Counted from the first letter of the stretch, positions 22,403 to 35,476 are shown. The stretch is 64,000 nucleotides of DNA from Microvelia longipes (GCA_018340805.1 JACMZG010001913.1:30870127-30934126); one strand, 5' to 3'. Notes: generated by a model not told the origin, from the sequence alone. Program-made: numbers and translations.

Positions 22403-22971
22403 GATGATGATGTGGTTCTCATAACCTCCTTGCTTTCATTACTACTAAATTATTTCCCACTAAATCAGTAAATTCCGTCAATATATGAAACAAATAGTTA
22501 TATCATGAAATAACGAGTAGTTTCTTTAAATAATGAAAGTATTTTAGTTAATATAATATATGATTTTAAAGACAATATTTAATACGTAACTTCATGTTGA
22601 AACTAGTGAACGTAGTTATGTGAATTACACACATAAAATAAAATACATAATACAGAATTTGCTCTAAAAACCTCTAGTATATGAAAAATCTCCTCCTTCA
22701 CTACCGACGCAGACTAACGGAGAACAATAAGTAATAATTTAATTAACTAAATGATAATTAAATATTTTAATTACTGCTTAACAATTTTAATAAATGAAAT
22801 GAGGTATTTGAAAGCTATTTGTTTAATTAAATTTCATTGTCTCTGTACTTTGATAATTGAATTAGAAATTCTGAAATTAAACCAGTTCTATCTTTTCAAA
22901 ATTATATCACATACACATACACAATATTCATTAAAAAACTCATATTATATTATACACACACAATATTATAT

Positions 22972-23010
<39 letters not shown>

Positions 23011-23556
23011 GGCTTTGGTTTTAGATTTATCTCCATTATTACGCATACATAATCATGTATTAAGTATTAATTTTATATTATTATTATATCAGTACTACTT
23101 TAAACAACTTGACTAGTATTAGTAGTGGACATAAATGAGACACTGAATAGAGACCAGCCATACATATCTTGACTTGAAACAAACAGATATAAAATAAACT
23201 TATTTTTTGTGTAAAAATGATCAAGCAAAATATATTATGAGAGAATTGATCAAATAAGGCATAATTAAATTTAGACCGAAATATTTAATGTAAACTTTAA
23301 ACCCAAAGTTTATAGAAAGCATAGACAAAATAGTTTTGATAAGCTTTCTGAGAAATTATTAGGGATACAAAATTAGCCCGCTTAATAAGTGGAAGGAATC
23401 TGTTGTAATAACACAAGAAATTCTTATCATGACGCCTATCTCGTTAGAAAATATTTTCTAAAGGAAAATCTATAATTTTATTTAATAAATGTAATATAGA
23501 TTAAATTCATTTAATCTATAATTTATTATTTACACACACTCACACACATATTATTT
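22403..23556. other. Intronic stretch with a short (TA)n at 22977-23007
   Basis: Only the microsatellite could be named. Confidence 0.5.
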
Positions 23557-23561
23557 ATATA

Positions 23562-23616
<55 letters not shown>

Positions 23617-23643
23617 ATTTATTTTATTTATTTATTTATTTAT
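23557..23643. repeat. (TA)n microsatellite ending in (TTTA)n
   Basis: TA dinucleotides with slips, followed by TTTATTTATT repeats. Confidence 0.9.
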
Positions 23644-23769
23644 CTTACCAAAAACCACTTATGTGTAAAATACTCCCCGCCAAGTCTTTGGACAAAAAGT
23701 AGGGAAATCAACTTTCTTCCCGCCAAGTCATGTCCGTATTGGGTGGAGACTGTAATAGACGTTTCAAAG

Positions 23770-24174
23770 TAAAGTTGCTAGGTTGGCAACAGTTAAGTGC
23801 CCTATTTACATTGAGAGGAAATCATCAGCTTTTTTTCCTAGGCGGCAAGCCAGTTGTGTGACGAGTTTTATTTTTATTGCTATATTTTTGAGATATCAAA
23901 CAATTCAGGTGTTCGTGGAGATTAATTATAATAGATTTTAGCAGTTGTCATAATTGCAGCAGTTTTACTTACCTGCACATCAAGGAGTATACAAAGAATG
24001 AATGAATAAATGAAACGATAAGGGTACGATAAATCAGGTACTATCCCCTTTATACCGTTGCAAACTCTACCTCTAAAGGTGATTCACTTTTTTGGCACGC
24101 CGCCAAGGAGAAGAAGCTGATGATTGCCTCTCAATTTAAATAGGGCCCTCAGCTATTGCAAATCTAGCAATTTC
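23770..24174. mobile_element. MITE with about 80-100-bp inverted ends
   Basis: The left end (23771-23855) and the reverse complement of the right end (24090-24174) share TTGCTAG(A/G)TT, GCCCTATTTA(A/C)ATTGAGAGG, ATCATCAGCTT and GGCGGC. The interior encodes nothing. It is flanked by TA microsatellites on both sides. Confidence 0.75.
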
Positions 24175-24175
24175 A

Positions 24176-24208
<33 letters not shown>

Positions 24209-24214
24209 TAATAA

Positions 24215-24249
<35 letters not shown>
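24176..24249. repeat. (TA)n microsatellite
   Basis: TA dinucleotides with a few TATTA slips. Confidence 0.9.
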
Positions 24250-25469
24250 CTCGCACATTATATTTGTGTCAACTATTCATGTTTTGCCAAACTCGTAGTA
24301 TCAAATGTATATATACATATATTATGTAACAATATTGTAAGAAATACATAATATTTAAGATAATGTTATAGATAGTGAGATAAAAGGGAATAAATTTAAA
24401 AGGAGAGTTACTGCGTTTCTTCCATTCCAAAAATCCAAGTAGAACGACATAATCGTAATAACTTATCATTTTCTATTTCTTTAACTGGTCTGGTTCAAAA
24501 TAAATAAGTTGAAATCCAGCCAACGTTATTGGTTCAAAGCAGGACACGACCCACATGTCAGGCCCCATTACTTAATTCTTTTGTTACTTTAGTAGCAGCA
24601 CCCTCACCAAATATTATTTAAGTTATCATGCTGGTCATGATGCTTTTGCACCTTGTCCAAGAAAAAGGATTATTCTGATTGTCATTTAGAATGATCTACC
24701 ATTTTGAATTTGGCTGTATTTATTAAGCTCCATTATTTAGAAAAGCTAATTGGATAAATTTGCCATTATAAATCTCAAAATTACTGCATTGGCAAAGCCA
24801 AATCATTAAACTATATCAAAATAAAGATATGACAGTATTTATGCAGATAGTCACTTTATTTTCTAAATAGCCGATTGCATATTTAAAGAAGTACTTTAAT
24901 TATTAATTCATAAAACCTTTACATCTCTAGTGGTGTACCATTATAAAGTAATGAAGTACTCTAGTAATAAACACCTCTCTAAAAAAATAAACAAAGGAAC
25001 TTTGAAAAATAGAAGAGACATGTTTTTTGTCAAAAAGAGGAGAAAAACAGCTAAGTATATCCTCTATTCTGGCGCTATAAATAAAACAAGGGTTGTCACT
25101 CGGTCTCGCATAGTCTTAAATTACTAATTTGTTAAAAGCATCATAAATATTTTCTCTTCTTCCTTGTCTCTTTTATGTATGTATTCTTTTTAACTGACAT
25201 GGTTTTTAACAGATCTATATTATTAATTAAATTAAAGTACATTGAATTTACTGCCTGTGAGACCGCAATGGTAGTATATTATGTTGTCATCAAACATAAA
25301 TGTAACGCATAAGTAAAAACAAGCTGCTGAAAATGGAATGAAAATTTATATTAATTGCTTTATGCAATTAATACATAAAATTAATAACAAAACACAAGTT
25401 CAACATCCACACAAGTTTATTTGTACATAAAGAAAACTTAATTTTTCATTTTTTATTATTTTTTATTTA
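24250..25469. other. Intronic stretch, nothing recognised
   Basis: AT-rich sequence without recognisable repeats or coding frames. Confidence 0.4.
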
Positions 25470-25795
25470 TACCTTAGTTATATAGGAAAAGAATTGTGTT
25501 TGCTCTAAAATTCCAAAACTCGAGCTTTTACCTGAATTATCCAATTCATAGGTGTCTTTGAGCGGTTTTTACAAAGTTGTCTGTTGGGTTGTGTGTGTGT
25601 GTGTCTGTTACAATCGTGATTCCCAGTCTATTTCTGCATATAATTTATGACTCAGCATAAATTTCGAAAATCCATAAAACAAGGAAAAGTGTTTTTATAA
25701 ATTTACAATATGACATTCGTATAATCTTGAGCGTAGCAAACTTTCATAGTTTTTATGCGTAGCGAAGAGTAGTTCCAAGATACCTCGTAATTGTA
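25470..25795 (+). mobile_element. 5S-bearing repeat, copy H, internally deleted
   Basis: The 5' hairpin block (TATACCTTAGTTATATAGGAAAAG), written here as TATACCTTAGTTATATAGG plus AAAAG, is followed by (TG)n at 25590-25606, decayed core, then GAGCGTAGCAAAC, GCGTAGCGAAGAG and a terminal-like block. The 5S segment and the CRE octamer are missing. Confidence 0.6.
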
Positions 25796-26247
25796 TCTTT
25801 GTTTGTCATTACAATTATTCTCGTTCAGTCCCTCGAGTAAATTCCACAAATTTTGCATAAAATTATCACTTACAATTCATCAAATAAATAAGAAAAATAA
25901 GAAGGTCGATTTTAAAATTATTATGAACTGTTTTTTTAAATGATGCTAGTACACTTACATGTACATATTGGAAGTAGATTCAACTAAGCAAACAGCAACA
26001 CTTATCGCTACAACTGACGCGACGCTATCCTAATAGCGCACCTATACCCATCCCCACTTTTTTCTTCCAACTCTCCTGTTCGAGGAAGACCTCAACTGTT
26101 CAAGGTGAATGTGAGTCCGTTGTGCTCACGGGATAGTCATAATAGTTTGCTACTTAGTTTTAATGGAATTCATAACTCAATTATTTAAAAAATGCAATCC
26201 AGCTTTTGCCCGTTACACTTCTTAAAAGTTTTGTCTTGATATTTCAG

Positions 26248-26413
26248 GTTTGCATCGTAGAAAAGAAAGGCAGCAAGAAGATGTACGCTATGAAGTACAT
26301 GAACAAAGTTCAATGCTGGGAACGAGACGCTCTCAAAAATGTCATAAGAGAAGTCAAAATTTTGACCAAACTCGAGCATTCATTTCTAGTTAATCTTTGG
26401 TTCACCTTTCAAG
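26248..26413 (+). CDS. STK32: STK32/YANK-family Ser/Thr kinase, Lys/alpha-C exon
   Basis: A 166-bp internal exon between TATTTCAG and GTAAGA. It encodes 55 residues in phase 0 plus one extra base (phase 1 at the 3' end). It opens with [20 protein letters not shown]. The V completes the glycine loop GKGSFGKV of the preceding exon, and the lysine of AMKYMNK is the ATP-contacting residue. The glutamate of IREVKIL is the alpha-C partner, and [14 protein letters not shown] matches the LEHPFLVNLWYSFQ block of animal STK32. The next expected residues (DEEDMFMVVD) and the catalytic HRD and DFG segments were not found up to 64 kb. They may lie in the gap at 52285-53001 or beyond the window. No frameshift or stop is visible, so the gene looks functional. 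Confidence 0.93.
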
Positions 26414-28699
26414 GTAAGACATTTTCAATAAAAAGTTTAATTGAATAGTAATCAGTATTAGTTAGAATCCAAATAGAAGACATGATCCATTAAAATAGAT
26501 GACCGCCGATATTTTTTGCTGTTACTGCGATAAAAAAGAAAGAATGATTAAAGAACGGTACAAATACAATGACATAAGGTGATAGTAACAATCACCAAGC
26601 TAGGAGGGCATATCATGGGGCCTAAGTACTAATTGATATTTTTTTTATCCACAATCAGTCTTTTGTACAAGAAAGAACTATTTACTTATTTATTAGTGCC
26701 CTGGCCGAATCAAATTAGTAGCTTATGCTGTATTGCTAGACTATGATTTTTATTTGATCTTACCATTTTGCAGAAGTATTCTGCAAAAATAATTTACTCT
26801 TGAGGTCCCAATATGTAGGCTAACTCTAGGTTCAGAATGGTTAAGGATCTTTTACTAGAGGCAGACATTGCATTGGCTTAGAAAAACTAGATAAATGTTA
26901 ATCTTTTTTTGTTTAAAAGACGGCGTATCTGATATACTGTTAAAAATATCTAGTTGTTTGAGCATGTTGTTTAAAGACAGGCTCGTCAATTTTTTTCAAG
27001 ATAAACTATATGACGGAACTGAAATACGATACCTTCCATTTTCTGTTTGGTCGGGGGTTTTGTAAACATAATCTGATCCGTTCCAATCATGTTCGAGCAA
27101 GGAATGCCATCACTATATCCCCGCCGGCATAAACTACAAAACATCGGTTCAACCCTATGTATTCTTTTATTAATGGCGTTGCGTGTAAACGTTATTATTT
27201 GTGATTATTTATTATATATGAGGTTATACCATTTAACTTTTTATCATTAACTAATAACCATTTTTATCCACTCCTTATCCTTCCTTCACAATAAGAACTT
27301 TTTATTGCTATTACAGACTCCGATTCATAGGGTTGTTGTAAATAATTCAAATGTACCTAAAGATAGATGTTTCTACACATAAAGGATCAAAATCACAAGT
27401 TCAAAAAAGTACAATAATTTTTCATTTTAAGAGCTTAACAAAAACTATGATTTTGCTGAGGTTTAACACCTTCAAAAATAATTATAAAAGCATTTAACTG
27501 TAATATCAAGCAAACAATTAATTAAAATAATTTAAAATACTTTAACTTTTAAATTAAAGGATAACCCAAATTTTGAAAAAAATATGAAATGAAATCATAA
27601 TTTAAATGACTTATTTATGTAAGGCATTTTATAACTTATTAATGACGATATCTATCTATTTTTTATCTTATTAATGTACGATTATCTAAAATATTAAGAA
27701 ATGACACTAAACGTAACTTTAAATAATACTAATAAAACTATTAAAATTAATTTACTCACGTTTTGTGGCGTAAAGCGGTCAATAAGTAAAATAATGTCAA
27801 ATGAACTAAATTTAATAAATATTTATTAAGGTAAATAATAAACATACACCAAATATTTGGCAGTTGCAAACATTATGGTAGTTCAGGTGGTGTAGGATGA
27901 AGTCCATGTTTAAAATCTCTAAAATTTTGGACATGGACTACTATTATTACCGACCAATAGGACATAACAATCCATTATTGATAACAGAAAGTCTAAAAGT
28001 TGAGGTTGTTGTAAGATAAAAGAAACCGACAATATGCACAATTTGACAAACTTATGAAGCTTAATGGATGAAACGACATTTACTAAAATGACTAACTTCA
28101 ATCGTAGATTTAATTAATTCATAAGTAAAAAACAGACGATGCCAGCTTGGTAAAACATCATTATGAACGATATCATAAAGGTTTATACTACTTGGTGTCA
28201 CGGCATTTGAGAATAATTTACAGTAAACAACAAAAAGATAATGTAACAGACAAACAACTTAGTAGAAACTATTTAAGAGGTCTTAAAAACATTAAGAACG
28301 GAAAGTCCACGTGAAATTCAAGAACTATCCCCATGAATTTCGGACATTTGGTTCATCACAATACTTTTCCTGTATAAGGAAAATTAAAATGAAATATAAT
28401 TTCCAATCCTAGCAATTAGCTTTTAACAATGATATTGCAATATCAAGACAGGAATGAATCTAATATTACCAATTTACAGTATTGTATTAATTATCGAATA
28501 ATATCAATTACACTCTCTATTATAAGGTAGATATTGAAGTTTATTAATTTACAATTAGTTCCTCTTGGTAGCTGTATTATGTAAAGGTTAGCAATATCAA
28601 AGGTGAATCCGATATTTTCCGCATATTTCATACATATATTAATTATGTTGATATTTATTAGCGTTAACTTTACTCAATTTGTTATTAAGTTTATTACTT
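26414..28699. other. Probable STK32 intron, nothing else recognised
   Basis: It begins with the donor GTAAGACA. A small hairpin (AGTCCATGT...ACATGGACT) lies at 27900-27939. No coding exon was recognised. Confidence 0.5.
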
Positions 28700-28880
28700 T
28701 TTCTAGTCGTATACCGGAGGTATATAGGATTAGTATTGCGTTGGCGATAATTATATAAAACTGAGATTTATTATAATAATTTGTTTTAGGGACTTTATTG
28801 TTGTTATGAGTGAACTATCATGATGTGTGTGTCTGAATCACGCTCATCTCCTGCTGTGTTTAGGCTAGTGAGCTCTAACA
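28700..28880 (+). mobile_element. 5S-bearing repeat, decayed 5' fragment I
   Basis: The 5' hairpin words TATACCGGAGGTATATAGGA and a short TG run followed by TCTGAATCACGCTC are recognisable. The remainder is lost. Confidence 0.4.
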
Positions 28881-28882
28881 TA

Positions 28883-29543
28883 ATAATCCAAGGGCCAGGC
28901 CTAAAAAATGTGACTCATTTTGTACTACTACAAACCAAATTTTTCTGAAAAAATATACCTTTAATTATGAAGAAAAACCATAGTCTGCCTATCCAGAGTG
29001 GAGCCCTTTATTTGAATGGCTCTCTCAAAATATTTGAAAATTGCACAAATTTCCTGTAGGCCGTGTGCAAATCATGATGAGTACTTTTTTTTTAAAGTTA
29101 ATAAAATTTCCTATGAACCAAGTGTTTTTTGTCAAAATCGGATAAATACAACTAAAAAAATAATGGCCAAAAAATGCACAAAAAGCTAATAATTTTCTAA
29201 ATTAATTCGCTGACTTTGCACAAATTAGGTTAACTTATGTTGCAGTGACGTTTTATAGAACATTTTATCACCTTTAAAAAAATTTCTCTTCATGTTTTGC
29301 ACACGACCTACAGGGAACCACTTATTACAATAAAACTGAAATTTGTGCGATTTTATAAAATTGTTTGCATGCGTAATCGCATATAGCCTTCACTCTAGAT
29401 TGGCAGATTATGTTTTTCCCTCATAATTTAAGGTTTATTTTCAGAAAAATTTGGTTTGAAGTAGAACAAAATGAGTGACTCATTTCGTAATACTCATTTT
29501 GTAATGAAATGTGACATTTCTTCAGGTCCGGCTCTTGAACTAT
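28883..29543. mobile_element. Fold-back element with about 270-bp inverted arms
   Basis: The left arm (about 28883-29175) and the reverse complement of the right arm (about 29265-29543) align along most of their length. Shared words include CAAACCAAATTTTTCTGAAAA, of which I cite only CCAAATTTTTCTGAAAA, plus CTGTAGG(C/T)CGTGTGCAAA and TCTGCC(A/T)ATC. The arms are unequal because the left is partly deleted. No coding content; class II non-autonomous or fold-back. Confidence 0.75.
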
Positions 29544-30716
29544 AAGGACTAGTTTGGCTGCGCAAAAGCGCTGTATTTATTAATAAATTTATACAATGAA
29601 TATATTTTATAATAAATTCTGCGTAAATAATAAATCAGTACACCGCTGGTGTACATAAAATTTTATTTTTCGTATTACATGATTGAGCTATCTATTGTAT
29701 AATTTCCAAATTGAGTTAACCTACTCAAGGTTTCCTATAAAACCTTGAGTTAAAACACCTTAAAAATTTGGTAACCTAATTATTCGAAGTTTGGGCTAGC
29801 CAAGCCTAATTAATATTACCTTAAGGTTTTGGTAGTCATTACATTCTGAGGACGATAGAAAGATATAGGTGGGGGAATTATTCTCTTTGCCTCAGCTATA
29901 CCTCCAGGACATTGAACAATTGCTCTAGCACTGAACTATCGGTCCTCAGTGATTCTTTGGTAATATAATTTGTATTTTTTGTCAATTTTTGTGAAATTCG
30001 TTTCCTAGCAACATTACTAAACTTTTTCTTTTGTTTTTGCTTCTTTATTATCTTTACTTTACTTTACTTCACTTACTCTTCTTACGTTTACTTTATTACT
30101 ATTTATATTTTTTTCATTATAATTTTAGAATCATGCCAAACAAAGGAAAAGATTTGTTACACAAGGTAATCATGTCTTACAATTACTATTCTTTATTTTT
30201 TCTCAACAAAGAAAAGATAAAAATGTAAAGAAAAAAAGTCAGAGATAACAAGAAGGAAATTATAATTAAATAAGCAATGCAAATTGTCATAAAAAGCTTG
30301 AGTAGAGAAAATGTAGCAGACTTATAATAATAGAACACTGCCTAGTAATACTACCACTGCAAACTGCGAAGGAGTAAACATCGTTTTGTATTTCTTGATA
30401 AAAAAAAATCTAAATAGAGAATAAGTGGGAAAAAGGGAAAACTGTTACGTAAAATCTATTTATAAAATTATTATTTTTTCTTCTGAATATTTATTATGTA
30501 TAATATTAATGTTTTATAATTATAAATTGGATAATGTGCGATTATTTAGAACAGTTGTAATCCATAATAAAATCTCTAGGAATTTCACTTTGACGAAACC
30601 ACTTGTTAGAGCTTATATGTATAAAAAATTATGCGTACAAAAAATTATTTTGACGTGTTTTATCAAACATTTTTAATAATTAAGAGAATGTCCGCTTGAA
30701 TGAAAAACTCGTAGTA
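29544..30716. other. Mostly unassigned; tRNA-like A box on the minus strand near 29930
   Basis: At about 29850-29960 the minus strand reads GATAGTTCAGTGCTAGAGCA, which resembles a tRNA D arm/A box. It is similar in kind to the better tRNA-like segment at 33.1 kb but lacks a good B box. A hairpin ACTCAAGGTTT...AAACCTTGAGT lies at 29724-29752. Confidence 0.4.
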
Positions 30717-30726
30717 TATGTATATG

Positions 30727-30818
<92 letters not shown>

Positions 30819-30826
30819 ATATATAC
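30717..30826. repeat. (CA)n-(TA)n microsatellite
   Basis: About 13 CA units followed by about 65 bp of TA with one slip. Confidence 0.95.
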
Positions 30827-31339
30827 TTTTTTATCATTTGCTACCATGAGTATTTAAGAATCGTATTGGTTTCGCTTTTACAATGCATCATTAATATTTT
30901 AAGAAGTATTTCTTTTGGTCTTTTTATGTCATTTCGAGTGGTTTTACTCAAAATTTGAAGTTTATCAGTCCTGTGTTAAATGGTGTTTGTGTGGACGTCT
31001 GCATGTATCACGCATAAATACCTCAGAATTTTGTTAGAGGGCTATAAACAAATTGTGCGGCTAAAAAAGTAATTAAATTTTAGTAACCTTGATAACCGAT
31101 TTTGATGAATCATTAAATATCTTTTTATAAAAGTAACGTCATTAAGTTTAAATGACACTAATTTACTTCAATAGCTTAAAAATGAAGATAATAAGATTTA
31201 TATAGAGCTTCATTATATCATCGACACTATTAACGCTGCTTCTTGCGTAGGAAATAATTAAACTTCCAGGCAGGCAAAGCAAGTTCGATGATATATTACC
31301 TTAGACAGAAGTTCGCTTTTCATTTGAGGTTGATCATAG

Positions 31340-31445
31340 CGAGACAAAAGTATTAGAATCATATGAATTAGGCCACTAGACATTCTAATCAAAAACGAAG
31401 TGAGTCCGAAGTTGCGAGAAAAAGTTTTGAGGTACCCCGTACCCC
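31340..31445 (+). mobile_element. 5S-bearing repeat, 3' fragment J
   Basis: GAAGTGAGTCCGAAG, then TTGAGGTACCCCGTACCCCA, is the conserved 3' end of the family. The last block is an intact GGTAC-CCC-GTACC hairpin. Confidence 0.6.
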
Positions 31446-32300
31446 ATTTATTTTATAAATTAATTAATTAAATTATGTTGTTTTTTAGCAAAACAGACAA
31501 AAATTTATTTATGTATGCATCATAAGAATAAAGAATTCATTTATACCGCAGTAGTATTTCCTCAGTATTACCTCGGGAACACATTAGTATTGCTTTTTTA
31601 ATTTCCCCTTAAGCATCAGATGTAAGAAAATGGCAGTTATAAGCCTAGAAATTTAATGTGTTTCAATCCATTTAATTGCTTACAGTAAATATACAAACAT
31701 AACTAAATAACCAACTCTCTCGCCAAAATATAAGTGATATTTTTTTTAATAAACAATCCTTTATTAATAAATTATCATTCATACATATTAGATATACAGG
31801 TAAAGGAATAAGATGCCACACTAAAGAATTGAAAAATTCTGTGCTGTGTGGCATTTACTTATAAACTAAACTTAAATATTAAACTTATTATCTAGTGTTA
31901 GGGTAGCATGCATTCTTTTAATTTATTTTTTTTATGTTACATATAGTTTAATGCTTATAATTAAAAATACTTTTTACTATCTTATCCTTAGAGGTATATT
32001 GGCGAAAAAAATAACGAATTGATCTTGTTCAAAGAAAGGTTGTAATACTTACTATTAATTTCTATTTTGTCTTATTCTCTTTATTTTGTAATTCAGTCAG
32101 GTAAGTACGTAAGTGCTTTTTGAACGTTTCGGTTTTTGTCATGTCAGTGGATTTAATATTCTATTCATAAGTGATATACACCTTAGTGCACCTATTTTCA
32201 TCTCATTAATCCTATTTGCCAAACATGGAAAATTTGTATACATCCTATTATAGAAATAGCTTAGTTGATAATTTACGCATTGAAATGAATGTTTATACTT
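31446..32300. other. No gene recognised
   Basis: AT-rich. A small inverted repeat around GCCACACTAAAG/GCTGTGTGGC lies at about 31812-31852. Confidence 0.4.
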
Positions 32301-32309
32301 AAGACTTTT

Positions 32310-33177
32310 TTTCATGCTTTAACCCGTAAGGTTATACTAGCATTTCCCCTGACACAAATCTCACTTATGTGACTAGTCCGCAGTGTTCCAGTTCATCTAG
32401 CCCAACCAGGCTCTATCCAATCTCACTGCTCAGGCTAGTGTGGCGACTAGTTCATAGTGTCTTGTTCATCTAGATGAGCTAGACTCTGGCTAGGCTCATC
32501 GCTCTGGCTATCGCCGATTACCTGTCCACAGTGTACTTAGTCTTACTAGCTCTTCTGATCACATTAGTCTTACTTGGCCTGCCTTCGTTTAACCAGTCTC
32601 ACCAATTTCATCAGATCCTATTACTTCACCAGACTTTAGCTAGGCTCACCGCTCTGGCTAGTCTAGCGCTACCCAACAGAGAACTTTGCCAACCTCGACG
32701 CTAGTGTGTGCACAAACTCATTCTATAGCCCTGATCTTAAAGTCAAAGTTACACAGTACTACTGGAGACCGTCTGTCTTTAAGATCCGAGAACTTCGTTC
32801 TTAATCATTTGCGTTATTTGTGTCACCACCTTCACTTTCACTGACTAAGTTTTCGGACATACAAAGGCTCAGTATATCTTTCCGACCTTCATTTCCACCA
32901 GCCCGCAGAACCTTAACTTTTCGTGAGCTGGAGACAACAGAAACGTTGATCCAGACTAGTCTCAGGTAAAACAGTAGCAAAGAAAACCACGTTTAACCCT
33001 GGCTGATTTGACCGGTCCTGATTTCAAGACCTCCCTAGGGTACAGTACAAGGGTACAAGAGTACAAGTCGTACCCCTGCTGGATTAGAACCCTGGACCTC
33101 CAAGACGAAAGGTGAGTGCTCTACCACTGAGCTATCGGACTCTGTTCTTAAGATGTGTTAAATTAATAAAGATTATT
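32310..33177 (-). mobile_element. GC-richer tRNA-linked element
   Basis: On the minus strand, 33142-33070 reads GATAGCTCAGTGGTAGAGCA (A box/D arm) and GGTTCTAATCC (B box with one change). The T stem and anticodon stem do not pair properly, so it is tRNA-derived, not a working tRNA gene. Downstream on the same strand are about 750 bp that are clearly richer in G+C than the surroundings. They contain several imperfect repeats of the type AGCCAGAGCGGTGAGCCTAG. On the plus strand the block ends in AATAAAGATTATTATTAC, a retrotransposon-like tail, so the true orientation is uncertain. Confidence 0.5.
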
Positions 33178-35300
33178 ATTACTGATGATTGACATTTTCA
33201 TGAAAACAGTCATTTTTATGTTAAATTAAAATCATAATTAATTTATATCTTCTAATACACTGTTACTAAGCAATTTTCTACATCAAATTTTAAAAGTAAA
33301 ATATTTACAAACTGTAGAAATTCATTAAATTAACAGAATAAATGACTATAAGGATAAGTGCTTTTTACTATCGATTAAATTTTAACAAAGTTAATGTTGT
33401 TTCATCCTTTTTAAGTTCAGGCCAAACATCTTTTACTTTTATGGTAAAGTTAAAGACCTTTAGAACATGTTAATAAAACATGCTCTATTCATAGCATAGT
33501 AGGTAGTTAAAGTGACAATTTTAGAATTTTAGCTCTCATTTTGTGGTTATTTGATGAAGTGTTGGCTTTTCAGCGAAGCTTTTCGTATAGGTCGTAGCTT
33601 TTGATGTTTCTGAGAGTTTCCTCCATGTCCCTAAGCAGATAAAATTTTCAAACTTTTATGTATAAATATATATTTCTCTTTATGTTTAAATACTTACTCT
33701 TATTCTATTTATGTATTTTTTAACAGTTTCCTTTAATCTTGTATTATTAAGAAAAGGGTTCATTATAATTTATGTTTCCTGTAATTTTGAGATTTTTGCT
33801 TAATTTTGACGAGATACTTCTTTATTATCTTAAGTGTAAGATAAAAAATGGAGTATGGATGGTCTAACTAAGTAAATAAGTAAATTTGAATAAAATTATA
33901 AAAACGGGAGGGTAAAGAAAAAATTAAAATTTTAAGATAATATTATAATAAATACTGCTAAGATTTATTATAATATTATCTTAAGATGTTCATTATTTTT
34001 TGTTCCTAATCCGTTTTGTTAATTTCATTTTAAATGTATTTATGTACTTAGTTTCAACATGTGACAAAAAATCATTTAAAATTTTATTAATTTTTAAAGT
34101 TTTTCATTTCTACTAATTTAAGAAACTGAAGAAGCTCAGAATCCCTGGGCGAAAGCTATTTATCAATCTATTTTAAATACATTTTATAAAAAAGACACCA
34201 ATTTCATTGTTATAATTCATTATTAACTCTAATATATATTATTGATGGTATGAATTCAAATATTCGTCAAAATAAGTATTATAATTGTGATGATGGTATA
34301 TTTCATTTAATTTTACCTAACATTTAAAACAGGATATTCGCTAAAAGTGAAAATTGCAAATACTCTACTGATTTTATAGTTAACTAATAAACCTCTTAAC
34401 CTCTATATTACCCTTGTAATGATAAAATAAACTTTTGATTCCTCTTGCATGTAAAATATTTACATCATAAAATTTAGATTTTACATCTTTGTTATTCTTT
34501 ATGAGTTATATTCATCACACGAAAATTAAAATGTAATTGTTTTTGTTTAAATATAGTTTTAAATTTGTCCTATAATAAGCTACTTTTGCAATTAAAATAA
34601 ATATTTTATATCTTGTCTTTACAATAACTTTATTGTTTATATATAATTGTATTATAACTCGAAAACTAATGTTTAAATACATTACAATGAATAAAGTTAC
34701 AAATATAACTAATAATAAGTTACTTTTGTTATTAATATTGACATTTAAGTAAGATATGAGACAATATATAGCATTGTTGATTAACATTATATTATGGCAT
34801 AACATTTAGTTAGGAGATAATTAATAAGATTCCTTTGATGTGTGAAATCTTTCAAAGACTTTAATTATAATATTGGATGTAAAGTTGATTCGAGTTCAAT
34901 TTCATCCTTTAAGATTAAATTGAACACAAACTAGAGATCTAAATTAGTCAATTCCAATCATAATTGGAATGGACTAATTTACATTTTTAAAGAAAGGTCA
35001 AAGTAGATTTAATTTCTTTAGTATAATACTAAAGCTGATTTCAGGTTTTAAAAAATTACTTATTCCTTAATTAAAGATGGACAATGTTTGTAAAAAAATT
35101 ATATTAATTATATGAGCTCAATAGTTGGCTACGTGGACATTGCATATCAAATCCGAGGATCGTGTTAAGTACGCTAGAAAAATAACAAGTGGAGGAAACC
35201 AAGCCGCAGTTGCTAGAAGAAGGAGAAGAAATCCAGTCCATTCCGACGATACGCTGTAAGAACCATGAGAAAAGAGATCGTATTTGACGTATTACATTTT
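33178..35300. other. Mostly unassigned; solitary fold-back end near 34125-34160
   Basis: CTGAAGAAGCTCAGAATCCC then TGGGCGAAAGC matches the arm motif of the 2.0-2.6-kb fold-back element. A GC-richer patch at 35120-35290 encodes nothing that I recognise. The rest is AT-rich. Confidence 0.4.
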
Positions 35301-35476
35301 TATAATACGTCACACGGCTAAAATCAGTTGACAGCGTGGGAAAATAATGCGAGGGAACTAATGAGGTAAATTCCTGGATGTTAAACCCCACCTTCAATTT
35401 CAAATCAAGCCAACCTTAGTTCCTCAACACTATTTTCCCGCGCTGTCAACTGATTTTAGCCGTGTGTCGTACTATA
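35301..35476. mobile_element. MITE family with ACGACACACGGCT ends, short 176-bp copy
   Basis: TATAATACGTCACACGGCTA and the inverted TAGCCGTGTGTCGTACTATA bound it. GATTTTAGCC and CAGTTGACAGCG continue the match. The interior folds back through GAGGGAACTAA / TTAGTTCCTC. It lacks most of the 0.8-kb interior of its relatives at 19.1 and 21.5 kb. Confidence 0.85.

Noticed and set aside
33060..33145. Functional tRNA gene on the minus strand
   Set aside because: A and B boxes are recognisable but the anticodon and T stems do not pair, so it is treated as tRNA-derived repeat.
35104..35403. 99-codon frame on the minus strand
   Set aside because: Its N-terminal part lies inside the 176-bp MITE and the remainder shows no recognisable domain.
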